NCBI GenBank assembly: GCA_023430045.1
Contig: JAEZCF010000037.1
Span: 1-20,129, forward strand
DNA from: Pseudomonadota bacterium
GTDB taxonomy: Bacteria > Pseudomonadota > Gammaproteobacteria > Xanthomonadales > Xanthomonadaceae
Direction of reading: 5' to 3'
DNA: 20,129 nucleotides
The notes below the pieces were generated by a model. The model saw only the letters and a program-made list of their open reading frames with translations, was not told the DNA's origin and made no database searches. Below, piece by piece: positions 7,020-14,104 of this stretch. Every line of letters starts with the position of its first letter. Position 1 is the stretch's first letter. A program made the position numbers and the translations under genes.

Positions 7020-9302
7020 TCATTCCACCGTGGCGGGCAGCAGCTTTTCCGGTTCGGCGAAGGTCTCCACCACCAGCTCGTTGTCGCGCACGTCGATGGT
7101 GACCTTGCCGCCATTGATCAGCTTGCCGAACAACAGTTCGTCGGCCAGCGGACGCTTGACGCGATCCTGGATGACGCGGGCCATCGGCCGGGCACCCATC
7201 AGCGGATCGAAGCCATGCTGGGCCAGCCAGTCGCGCGCGGTCGGCGTGGCCGACAGGCTGACGTGCTTCTCCTGCAGCAGCATTTCCAGCTCGATGATGA
7301 ACTTGTCCACCACGCGCAGGATGTGCTCGAAGCCCAGCGGCTGGAACTGCACCACCGCATCCAGGCGGTTGCGGAATTCCGGGGTGAAGCTGCGGCGGAT
7401 GGTTTCCATCGCATCGGTGGCATGGTCCTGCCTGGTGAAGCCGATCGAACGCCGCGACGCCTGGGCGGCGCCGGCATTGGTGGTCATCACCAGCACCACG
7501 TTCTTGAAGTTGGCTTCGCGTCCGTTGGTATCGGTCAGCACGCCACGGTCCATGACCTGCAGCAGGATGTTGAAGATGTCCGGATGCGCCTTTTCGATCT
7601 CGTCCAGCAGCAGCACGCAGTGCGGCGTCTTGACGATCTTTTCGGTCAGCAGGCCGCCCTGGTCGAAGCCCACGTAACCCGGAGGCGCGCCGATCAGCCG
7701 GCTGATCGAATGCGCTTCCATGTATTCGGACATGTCGAAACGCACCAGCTCGATGCCGAGCTGCAGGGCCAGCTGCTTGGTCACCTCGGTCTTGCCGACG
7801 CCGGTGGGACCGGAGAACAGGAAGTTGCCGATCGGCTTTTCCGGATTGGCCAGCCCTGACCGGGCCAGCTTGATCGCCGACGACAGCGTTTCGATGGCCG
7901 GATCCTGCCCGAAGATCACCATCTTCAGATTGCGATCCAGATGCTTGAGCACATCCTTGTCGGTGGCGGTGACCTGCTTGGCCGGAATGCGCGCCATCTT
8001 CGCCACGATCGCTTCGATTTCCTCGATGTCGATCAGCTCCTTGCGCTCACCTTCGGGCAGCAGGCGCTGGCGGGCACCTGCCTCGTCGATCACGTCGATG
8101 GCCTTGTCCGGCAACAGCCGGTCGCCGATATGCTTCACCGACAGGTCCACCGCCGCCTGCAGCGCTTCGTCGGCATAGGTCACGCCGTGGTGGGCCTCGT
8201 ACTTGCCCTTCAGGCCCTGAAGGATCTCGTAGGTTTCGCCGACGGTGGGTTCGACGATGTCGATCTTCTGGAAGCGCCGAGCCAGTGCACGGTCCTTCTC
8301 GAAGATGCCGCGGTATTCCTGGAACGTGGTCGAGCCGATGCAGCGCAGCTCACCGGAGGCCAGTGCCGGCTTGATCAGGTTGGAGGCGTCCATGGTGCCG
8401 CCCGAGGCCGAACCGGCGCCGATGATGGTGTGGATCTCATCGATGAACAGCACCGCGTTGGGCACCTTCTTCATCGCGGTCAGAACACCCTTCAGGCGCT
8501 TCTCGAAATCGCCCCGGTACTTGGTCCCGGCCACCAGCGCGCCCAGGTCCAGCGAATAGATCACCGCGTCGGCCAGCACCTCCGGTACCGAGCCTTCCAC
8601 GATGCGGCGGGCCAGGCCTTCGGCGATCGCGGTCTTGCCGACGCCGGCCTCGCCCACGTACAGCGGATTGTTCTTGCGACGGCGGCACAGCACCTGGATG
8701 GTGCGCTCGATCTCGTCGCCGCGTCCCACCAGCGGATCGATGCGGCCATTGCGCGCCTGGTCGTTGAGGTTGCTGGCGAACTCGGCCAGCGCATCACCCT
8801 TACCCTCGCCCTCCCCGCCTTCGGCACGCCCTTCGGCATCGGCCGGCGACGCGTGCTCGCCGTCCTCGCCCAGCTTGGCGATGCCATGGGACAGGTAATT
8901 GACCACATCCAGGCGGCTCACGTCCTGCTGATTGAGGTAGTAGACGGCGTGCGAATCCTTCTCACCGAAGATCGCCACCAGCACATTGGCACCGGTGACC
9001 TCCTTCTTGCCGGAGGACTGCACGTGATAGACGGCGCGCTGCAGGACGCGCTGGAAGCCCAACGTCGGCTGGGTATCACGGCCATCGTCTTCGGCCAGAC
9101 GGGACACCGATGCTTCGATGGCCTGCTCCAGCTCATGGCGCAGGCGCTCCGGATCGGCACCGCACGCCTTCAACACCGCCTGGGCGGACGGATTGTCGAG
9201 CAGCGCCAGCAGCAGGTGTTCGACGGTCATGAACTCATGCCGCGCTTCCCGTGCCTGCTTGTAGCACTGCCCAATGGTGTGTTCGAGGTCTTTGCTGAAC
9301 AT
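7020..9302 (-). CDS. clpA: ATP-dependent Clp protease ATP-binding subunit ClpA
   Basis: Hexameric AAA+ unfoldase that feeds substrates into ClpP and takes N-degron cargo from ClpS. 760 residues (E. coli 758). Seen: N-terminal double Clp-N repeat (about 1-145), an acidic and glycine-rich linker (145-170), AAA1 with Walker A GEAGVGKT (217-224) and Walker B LFIDEI (285-290), AAA2 with GPTGVGKT (498-505) and LLLDEIEKAHPDIFN (from 564), the pore-region segment PGYVGFDQGG, and the ClpP-binding loop as IGF (620-622) where E. coli has IGL. No ClpB-type middle coiled coil is present. The ATG at 9302 has GGAG 6 nt upstream (9309-9312 on this strand). clpS lies 362 bp upstream on the same strand. I could not identify a promoter directly before clpA. 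Confidence 0.98.
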   Translation of the reverse strand: MFSKDLEHTIGQCYKQAREARHEFMTVEHLLLALLDNPSAQAVLKACGADPERLRHELEQAIEASVSRLAEDDGRDTQPTLGFQRVLQRAVYHVQSSGKKEVTGANVLVAIFGEKDSHAVYYLNQQDVSRLDVVNYLSHGIAKLGEDGEHASPADAEGRAEGGEGEGKGDALAEFASNLNDQARNGRIDPLVGRGDEIERTIQVLCRRRKNNPLYVGEAGVGKTAIAEGLARRIVEGSVPEVLADAVIYSLDLGALVAGTKYRGDFEKRLKGVLTAMKKVPNAVLFIDEIHTIIGAGSASGGTMDASNLIKPALASGELRCIGSTTFQEYRGIFEKDRALARRFQKIDIVEPTVGETYEILQGLKGKYEAHHGVTYADEALQAAVDLSVKHIGDRLLPDKAIDVIDEAGARQRLLPEGERKELIDIEEIEAIVAKMARIPAKQVTATDKDVLKHLDRNLKMVIFGQDPAIETLSSAIKLARSGLANPEKPIGNFLFSGPTGVGKTEVTKQLALQLGIELVRFDMSEYMEAHSISRLIGAPPGYVGFDQGGLLTEKIVKTPHCVLLLDEIEKAHPDIFNILLQVMDRGVLTDTNGREANFKNVVLVMTTNAGAAQASRRSIGFTRQDHATDAMETIRRSFTPEFRNRLDAVVQFQPLGFEHILRVVDKFIIELEMLLQEKHVSLSATPTARDWLAQHGFDPLMGARPMARVIQDRVKRPLADELLFGKLINGGKVTIDVRDNELVVETFAEPEKLLPATVE

Positions 9303-9495
9303 GCTTTACTCCGGCGGCAGTTGGAGACGATATGCGGCCTGACAATCCGTTTTCCATCACCCTAGCGGAACCACGCGTTCATGCGGCGTTAGCGTCGATG
9401 CATGCATTCCGTCAGCGCACCCTGACGATACCCCACAACGGCAGCATGTAGCGCGGGGCAAAGCAGACGCACGCGGGCGCATGCATGCCCAGACC

Positions 9496-9603
9496 CTGCC
9501 CGGCTTGGGTTACACACGTAGAGCTGGGCTCTGCCCGGCTTGGGACATACGCATGGCCGGGCTCTGCGCGGCTGAGGCATCAGCACGCAACGGCGCAGAG
9601 CCC
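9496..9603. repeat. REP-like (SMAG-type) repeat cluster in the clpS-clpA spacer
   Basis: The 362-bp stretch 9303-9664 has no gene I can support. Its middle is repetitive. CTGCCCGGCTTGGG occurs twice (9496-9509, 9531-9544), with a degraded third copy at 9564-9577. At 9518-9540 a GTAG head is followed by AGCTGGGC-TCT-GCCCGGCT, an 8-bp stem of the SMAG plan but a different body from the other loci. A related, imperfect hairpin is at 9556-9572. In addition GGGCTCTGCGC (9559-9569) is the exact complement of 9593-9603, with a small GCTGA/TCAGC hairpin inside. In clpS mRNA these could fold into strong structures. No T-run marks a standard terminator. Confidence 0.7.
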
Positions 9604-9664
9604 CGCCCCACGCGAGCGGGCAGAACAATGCGTTTCGCCATGCCCACTGCCCGTCAGGCGGCAG

Positions 9665-9991
9665 TCAGGCCTTTTCCATCGTGCACAGCAGGGGGTGCTG
9701 GTTCATGCGCGCGTATTCGTTGACCTGCGCGACCTTGGTTTCAGCCACTTCGCGGGTGAACACCCCGCAGACCCCGCGCCCGCGGGTGTGCACGTGGAGC
9801 ATCACCTGCGTGGCCCGATCCAGGTCCAGGCTGAAGAACTGCTGCAGCACGTCCACCACAAAATCCATCGGCGTGTAGTCGTCGTTGAGCAGCATCACCT
9901 GGTAGAACGGCGGCGGCGCGACCTCCGGGCGTGCGGTATCCAGCAGCACGCCGTGGTCGGAATGGGATTCGTGGGAAGTCTCGCGAGGCAT
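9665..9991 (-). CDS. clpS: ATP-dependent Clp protease adaptor ClpS
   Basis: N-recognin that binds N-terminal Leu, Phe, Tyr or Trp and hands the substrate to ClpA. 108 residues (E. coli 106). Seen: a variable N-terminal tail, then MLLNDDYTPMDFVVDVL with the pocket residues N36, D37, D38 and M42, and MLHVHTRGRGVCGVFTREVAETKV with the pocket histidine H68. The ATG at 9991 gives a normal-length tail. The frame stays open to 10069, but that extension has no family sequence and would cross the -10 element. Just upstream is TATAAT with only 6 nt before the ATG, so the mRNA may lack a leader. Confidence 0.97.
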   Translation of the reverse strand: MPRETSHESHSDHGVLLDTARPEVAPPPFYQVMLLNDDYTPMDFVVDVLQQFFSLDLDRATQVMLHVHTRGRGVCGVFTREVAETKVAQVNEYARMNQHPLLCTMEKA

Positions 9992-9997
9992 CCCTTT

Positions 9998-10003
9998 ATT
10001 ATA
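9998..10003 (-). promoter_or_regulatory. Perfect -10 element (TATAAT) immediately before clpS
   Basis: On the minus strand TATAAT is followed by AAAGGG and then the clpS ATG. A start point 7 nt after the element would fall on the A of the ATG. No good -35 is found at 17 or 18 nt (TCCAAT or GTCCAA). The AAAGGG abuts the ATG and is too close to work as a normal ribosome site. Confidence 0.6.
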
Positions 10004-10086
10004 CGGGCAGCCCCCGCGCGATTGGACGGCGACGGACAGCGCCCTCACAATCTCCCCACCTGCCCGCATTGTTTCACGGAAATTTC

Positions 10087-10176
10087 ATGAAAACGCCGTC
10101 CTCCACCCCGCTGCGCGACGCTGCCGACGCACTGCCGTCGCTGGCGGGCATGCCTGCGCGGAGAGCCCGCCGTTGA
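10087..10176 (+). CDS. Possible 29-residue leader ORF before nudJ
   Basis: ATG at 10087, TGA at 10174-10176, product beginning MKTPSSTPLRD and ending MPARRARR. A GGAA about 6 nt before the ATG could serve as a ribosome site. Its TGA overlaps the TTG start of nudJ as TTGA, the same 4-nt style as the nudJ/mnmA and mnmA/hflD joins. The peptide has no recognisable domain. It may be a coupling leader peptide or chance; composition alone cannot separate these. Confidence 0.3.
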   Translation: MKTPSSTPLRDAADALPSLAGMPARRARR

Positions 10177-10631
10177 ACGCCCCGGCTCAGCGCTGGGCGC
10201 CGCATGTCACGGTCGCGACGGTGGTGATCGACGATGGCCGCGTGCTGCTGGTGGAAGAGCGCGTCGATGGCGCGCTGGTGCTCAACCAGCCGGCGGGCCA
10301 CCTGGAGCCCGGAGAAACACTGGCTGCGGCGGCGCTGCGCGAAACCCTGGAAGAAACCGGCTGGGAGGTGGAGCTCACCAGCTTCATCGGCTGCTACCAG
10401 TGGCAGGCACCCGATGGCACGGCGTTCCTGCGCTTCTGCCATGCCGCCCGGCCACTGCGCCATCATCCGCAGCGGCCGCTGGACGAAGGCATCGAACGCG
10501 CCCTCTGGCTCACGCCGGACGCACTGCAGGCACGGACCAGCGAGCTGCGCAGTCCGCTGGTCTGGCAGGTCGTAGCCGATTATCTGGGCGGTCAGCGCCA
10601 TCCGCTTTCGCTGGTCAGGGAGATCGCATGA
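10173..10631 (+). CDS. nudJ: NUDIX hydrolase, NudJ-like phosphatase
   Basis: Cytoplasmic pyrophosphohydrolase; E. coli NudJ hydrolyses HMP-PP and nucleoside di- and triphosphates. 152 residues (E. coli 153). Seen: PHVTVATVV at residue 10, LNQPAGHLEPGETL, a complete Nudix box from G42 to W64 (E48, R56-E57 and E60-E61 in place), QWQAPDGTAFLRF, and LRSPLVWQVVADYLGGQRHPL, which closely mirrors the NudJ C-terminal part. The position directly before mnmA, as in E. coli, supports NudJ over other Nudix types. The start is TTG at 10173 with GGAG 9 nt upstream; no ATG or GTG fits the family N-terminus. Its TGA overlaps the mnmA ATG (ATGA). Function in this organism is inferred. Confidence 0.9.
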   Translation: MNAPAQRWAPHVTVATVVIDDGRVLLVEERVDGALVLNQPAGHLEPGETLAAAALRETLEETGWEVELTSFIGCYQWQAPDGTAFLRFCHAARPLRHHPQRPLDEGIERALWLTPDALQARTSELRSPLVWQVVADYLGGQRHPLSLVREIA

Positions 10632-11767
10632 GCACGCCTCGCATCATGGTGGGAGTATCCGGTGGCGTGGACTCGTCGGTGGCTGCCTGGCGGCTGGTGC
10701 AGCAGGGAGAGCCCGTGGCCGGCCTGTTCATGCAGAACTGGGCCGACGATGGCAGCGGCGACTGCCGCGCCGAGGATGATCGACGCGATGCCGTGGCGGT
10801 CTGCGGGCTGCTGGGCATCCCCTTCCATTTCAGGGACTTTTCCAGCGAATACTGGCAGGGCGTGTTCGAGCATTTCCTGGCCGAATACGCCGCCGGGCGC
10901 ACGCCGAATCCCGACGTGCTGTGCAACCGCGAGGTGAAGTTCAAGCACTTCCTGGATGCCGCGCGCGAACTGGGCGCCGAGCGCATCGCCACCGGGCACT
11001 ATGCACGGGTGGCGCAGCGCGACAGGCGCTGGCTGCTGCTGCGCGGCGCTGACCGCTCCAAGGACCAGAGCTATTTCCTGCATCAGCTGGGCCAGGAACA
11101 GTTGTCCGCCACCCTGTTTCCGATCGGCGACCTCAACAAGAGCGACCTGCGCCGCATGGCCCGTGATGCGCACCTGCCGACGCACGCCAAGAAGGATTCG
11201 ACCGGCATCTGCTTCATCGGTGAACGTGATTTCCGCGAATTCCTCGGCCGTTACCTGCCGGCCCGCGAAGGACGCATCCTGGACCCGGATGGCGTTGAGA
11301 TCGCTACCCATCCCGGCGTTTTCTACTTCACCCTGGGCCAGCGCGAGGGCCTGAACATCGGCGGTGTGCGTGGCCGCCCCGCCGCGCCGTGGTACGTGGT
11401 GGGCAAGGACGTAGCCAGCAACGTGCTGTACGTGGACCAGGACCGCGACAGCGACTGGCTGATGTCGCACCAGCTGGCCAGCGAAACGGCGCACTGGATC
11501 GCCGGTGCACCACCTGCGGCCCGCTTCGACTGCACCGCACAGACCCGGTACCGCCAGCCGGATGAAGCGTGCACGGTGACCGTGCGCGACGATGGCACCC
11601 TGCAGGTACGCTTCGCCCAGCCCCAGCGGGCCGTCACGCCAGGGCAGTCACTGGTGCTGTACGACGGTGATGTCTGCCTGGGCGGCGCGGTGATCGCCGC
11701 CACCGACGCGCCGCTGGAACAGCGGCTGCGCACCACTCCTTCCCCCTTCGAGGTATCCGCTGCATGA
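10628..11767 (+). CDS. mnmA: tRNA-specific 2-thiouridylase MnmA
   Basis: ATP-dependent enzyme that thiolates U34 at position 2 in tRNA-Lys, -Glu and -Gln, with sulfur relayed from IscS through TusE. 379 residues. Seen: the PP-loop SGGVDSS at residues 11-17, FMQNWADD, NPDVLCNREVKF with the first catalytic cysteine C99, ATGHYAR, KDQSYFLHQL, DSTGICFIGERDFREFL with the second catalytic cysteine C195, FTLGQREGLNIGG, PWYVVGKD, and a C-terminal beta-barrel ending FEVSAA. It overlaps nudJ and hflD by 4 nt on each side, so all three should be translated from one mRNA. Confidence 0.98.
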   Translation: MSTPRIMVGVSGGVDSSVAAWRLVQQGEPVAGLFMQNWADDGSGDCRAEDDRRDAVAVCGLLGIPFHFRDFSSEYWQGVFEHFLAEYAAGRTPNPDVLCNREVKFKHFLDAARELGAERIATGHYARVAQRDRRWLLLRGADRSKDQSYFLHQLGQEQLSATLFPIGDLNKSDLRRMARDAHLPTHAKKDSTGICFIGERDFREFLGRYLPAREGRILDPDGVEIATHPGVFYFTLGQREGLNIGGVRGRPAAPWYVVGKDVASNVLYVDQDRDSDWLMSHQLASETAHWIAGAPPAARFDCTAQTRYRQPDEACTVTVRDDGTLQVRFAQPQRAVTPGQSLVLYDGDVCLGGAVIAATDAPLEQRLRTTPSPFEVSAA

Positions 11768-12378
11768 GTTTCACCGTCGACGACCGCATCCTGGCACTTG
11801 CCGGCATCGCCCAGGCCCTGCAGCAGGTTCGCCGCATCGCCGATACCGGGCATTCCGATGCCGCTGCGGTACGTACCGCCGTGGACAGCGTGTTCCGCAT
11901 CGATGCAGCCTCGCCGCAGGAGGTCTACGGCGACCGCGAGGCCCTCAAGCCGGGCCTGCGGCTGCTGCACAACCATTTCCGCAACCAGGGCCAGGACCCC
12001 ATCCTGCCCAGGCTGGCGCTGGCCGTGCTGCAGCTGGAACGACGCTTCGTCCGCGAGCAGGACACGGTCGCCAGGGTGACGACCGGCATCGAACGGGCCA
12101 GCCGCCAGGCGCGTGAGCTGGGCGACAGCGGCCATCCGGACGTGCTGGCCACGCTGGGCGGGGTATACGCCGATACCATCAGCCATCTGAAGCCGAGGGT
12201 GATGGTGCAGGGCAACCCGCATTACCTGGGCCAGGCCGGAGTGGTCGCGGAGATCCGCGCGCTGCTGCTGGCAGCGGTGCGCTCGGCGGTGCTGTGGCGG
12301 CAGCTGGGTGGCAGCTACTGGGATTTCCTGATCGGCCGCAAGGCGATGGTGGACGCGATCGACCGCGCCCTGGCGTGA
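11764..12378 (+). CDS. hflD: High-frequency lysogenization protein HflD homolog
   Basis: 204-residue mainly helical protein, close to the E. coli length of about 210. In E. coli HflD is a membrane-associated factor that binds lambda CII; its normal cell role is unclear. Seen: LALAGIAQALQQVRRIA at the N-terminus, SVFRIDAASPQEVYGD, LKPGLRLL, LALAVLQLERRF, YADTISHLKPRVMVQGNPHYL (the most recognisable block), and RSAVLWRQLGGSYWDFLIGRK near the C-terminus. It starts at the ATG overlapping the mnmA stop, matching nudJ-mnmA-hflD in E. coli. purB, which follows hflD in E. coli, is not next here. The stop codon lies in a short tandem octamer repeat. Confidence 0.95.
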   Translation: MSFTVDDRILALAGIAQALQQVRRIADTGHSDAAAVRTAVDSVFRIDAASPQEVYGDREALKPGLRLLHNHFRNQGQDPILPRLALAVLQLERRFVREQDTVARVTTGIERASRQARELGDSGHPDVLATLGGVYADTISHLKPRVMVQGNPHYLGQAGVVAEIRALLLAAVRSAVLWRQLGGSYWDFLIGRKAMVDAIDRALA

Positions 12379-12418
12379 TGCGGTGATGCGGTGATGCGGG
12401 CGAATGTGCGGTGATGCA
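12375..12418 (+). repeat. Tandem octamer GTGATGCG at the end of hflD
   Basis: Three adjacent copies of GTGATGCG cover 12375-12398; the TGA inside the first is the hflD stop. A related GTGATGCA follows at 12411-12418. Probably a slippage-prone simple repeat with no clear role. Confidence 0.7.
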
Positions 12419-12473
12419 GGTTGCATGGCACCGCGCCCTGCCCGGTATGGGAAGCAGCAGGCGCAGGTTCCGT

Positions 12474-12500
12474 TAAAGAGACCGGATGCACGGCCGATAC
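12474..12500 (+). promoter_or_regulatory. Flagellar sigma28 (FliA) promoter of the MCP gene
   Basis: TAAA (12474-12477), exactly 15 nt, then GCCGATAC (12493-12500). The FliA consensus is TAAA-N15-GCCGATAA, so only the last base differs. Transcription should start near 12507, about 22 nt before the ATG of the receptor gene. This places the gene in the late flagellar/chemotaxis regulon and separates it from hflD. Confidence 0.85.
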
Positions 12501-12528
12501 AGCATTCGTGACTCTCCCGAGAACGTCC

Positions 12529-13719
12529 ATGTACCCACGCATCATCATCCGTCTGGCTGCACCGTTGGTGCTGACCCTGCTGCTTCCCCTCGCCTTCGCC
12601 CTGGAATGGCCGGCAGCCCTGCGTTGGGCCGTCCTGACCACGATGACGTTGAGCTGGCTTGGCTTCGCCTGGTGGACCACCCGCCAGCAGGCGCTGCGTT
12701 CGCCGGAACAGGCGCGCATCCTGCGTGAGCAGGACCAGCTGCTGACCGAGCTGCGCACCTTCGTGGGCAACGAGATCGACGGCTCGCGCAGTGAAGTGGA
12801 GCGTGCCCGCGACCTGATCCGCCAGGCGGTATCCGGCCTGGGCGGCAGCTTCGATGCGATGAACCGCAAATCGCGGCAGCAGAGCCAGGCACTGGCGCGC
12901 ATCGTCGACCGCACCGGCGAAGACGGCGCATCCGGGCTGGATGTGGCCCGTTTCGCCCAGCACGCCAGCCATCAGATGGGACAGCTGGTGGAAGCGCTGG
13001 AACAGGTGAGCGGCCAGAGCAGCAACACGGTGCAGCACATCGACCAGATGGCCCAGCACCTGGATGGCATCTTCGCGCTGCTGGAAGACGTCAAGTCCAT
13101 TGCCGACCAGACCAACCTGCTGGCGCTGAACGCGGCCATCGAGGCGGCCCGTGCCGGCGAGGCGGGCCGTGGTTTCGCGGTGGTGGCCGACGAGGTGCGC
13201 AACCTGTCCGAGCGTTCCACCACCTTCAATGAGCAGATCCGCAAGCTGGCGCACAGCTCCAAGGACGCCATCGCCAAGGTCCGCGAGACCGTCTCGCACA
13301 TGGCATCGCGCGACATGGACCGTTCACGCGAAGCGCGCCAGGAAGCGGCATCGATGGTCGACAACGTGGCCCAGATCAACGCATCGCTGGGCGATGGCAT
13401 GCGCGAGGTATCCGAGTGCGCACGTGCGATCGATGGCAGCGTGGCCGAGGCCGTACGCGCCCTGCAGTTCGAGGACATCGCCACCCAGGCGCTGGGCGGC
13501 GTGCACGTGCACCTGGACCGCCTGACCGCCATCAACCGTGAAGCGGTGGCCCTGCAGGAACTGCTGCACCGGAATGGCGGCGCGCTGGACGAGGAAATCA
13601 TCACCGCGCTGCAGCGCACCGGCAGCCGCCTGCGCGAAATGCGCAACGAGTGGGAGCGTCCGCCGCACAAGCCGGTCACCCAGCAGAGCATGGGTGCCGG
13701 AACGGTGGAGCTGTTCTGA
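12529..13719 (+). CDS. Methyl-accepting chemotaxis-type signalling protein without a sensor domain
   Basis: 396-residue inner-membrane protein. Seen: two hydrophobic segments close together (about 8-25 and 31-49) joined by only a few residues, so there is no periplasmic ligand domain; a helical linker with heptad character (about 55-165); and the MCP signalling core with the family motif IADQTNLLALNAAIEAARAGEAGRGFAVVADEVRNLS (191-227). Near the end QFEDIATQ (313-320) resembles the CheZ active-site helix (D316, Q320). The tail ends GTVELF, with no NWETF-type CheR/CheB tether. The ATG at 12529 is chosen because it precedes the first membrane segment and follows the sigma28 promoter; only a weak GAGAA lies before it. 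The frame is open upstream to 12421, but that part would precede the transcript start. It may sense membrane or cytoplasmic state; the signal is unknown. Confidence 0.9.
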   Translation: MYPRIIIRLAAPLVLTLLLPLAFALEWPAALRWAVLTTMTLSWLGFAWWTTRQQALRSPEQARILREQDQLLTELRTFVGNEIDGSRSEVERARDLIRQAVSGLGGSFDAMNRKSRQQSQALARIVDRTGEDGASGLDVARFAQHASHQMGQLVEALEQVSGQSSNTVQHIDQMAQHLDGIFALLEDVKSIADQTNLLALNAAIEAARAGEAGRGFAVVADEVRNLSERSTTFNEQIRKLAHSSKDAIAKVRETVSHMASRDMDRSREARQEAASMVDNVAQINASLGDGMREVSECARAIDGSVAEAVRALQFEDIATQALGGVHVHLDRLTAINREAVALQELLHRNGGALDEEIITALQRTGSRLREMRNEWERPPHKPVTQQSMGAGTVELF

Positions 13720-13722
13720 GTC

Positions 13723-14016
13723 GTGCAGGTGGCGGCGCAACGTCGTAACGATGAGGGCCCCGGCATTGCCGGGGCCTTTGCGCGTCCGCGTGATGGCGTC
13801 ACAACGCATGCACCGGTACCGGCGGCCGCGGCCGCATCCGCGCAGCGGGCAAGTACACGCGAACAGCTGCAGCGGCTGGAGGGACTGGCGCGCAGTGAAC
13901 TGGCCGTGCTGAAGCAGCAGGCGGCCGCCTCTGCTCCGGCGCAACCGGCCTGCCCCGAGGCCGCCAGCATGGCATGGGATCTCGGCCTGGACGCAAGCCA
14001 GGTGAGCGCGGGTTAG
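13723..14016 (+). CDS. Doubtful 97-residue open frame after the MCP gene
   Basis: The frame runs from GTG at 13723 to TAG at 14014-14016. It reads straight through the terminator hairpin at 13756-13779. The second half looks protein-like (a helix around TREQLQRLEGLARSELAVLKQQ, then an Ala/Pro-rich part), but no ATG, GTG or TTG in this frame follows the hairpin, and no good ribosome site precedes the GTG. It may be chance, a start-less remnant, or a small protein. The remainder, 14017-14104, holds only GC-rich imperfect hairpins. Confidence 0.25.
   Translation: MQVAAQRRNDEGPGIAGAFARPRDGVTTHAPVPAAAAASAQRASTREQLQRLEGLARSELAVLKQQAAASAPAQPACPEAASMAWDLGLDASQVSAG
13756..13779 (+). terminator. Rho-independent terminator of the MCP gene
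   Basis: GGCCCCGGC-ATT-GCCGGGGCC gives a perfect 9-bp GC stem with a 3-nt loop, followed by TTT, 36 nt after the MCP stop. The short T-run makes it weaker than the infA terminator, but the stem is very stable. Confidence 0.75.
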
Positions 14017-14104
14017 ACAGGGGGATCGGCGCCGCTGCGCGGCACGGTTCCCGCCGGGCAGCATCCGGCCGCGCGCTACCCGCGCACGGCCCGGCGCAGG
14101 GCCA

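Noticed and set aside
7941..9365. 474-residue open frame on the plus strand opposite clpA, and another at 6960-7859
   Set aside because: They lie antisense to an unmistakable ClpA. Their His/Gln/Leu/Ala-rich make-up is the usual mirror of GC-rich coding sequence, with no domain.
10022..10051. Possible promoter for nudJ (TTGGAC, 18 nt, CACAAT)
   Set aside because: Matches are 3/6 and 4/6 to consensus; too weak to call without transcript data.
11323..13299. 658-residue open frame on the minus strand across mnmA, hflD and the MCP gene
   Set aside because: It spans three well-identified genes, the intergenic repeat and the sigma28 promoter on the other strand. No recognisable motif; a by-product of high GC.
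14033..14079. GC-rich imperfect hairpins with a GTAG on the minus strand, possibly a decayed SMAG unit
   Set aside because: The stems are broken and the body matches neither of the clear SMAG types in the window. Could be chance in GC-rich DNA.
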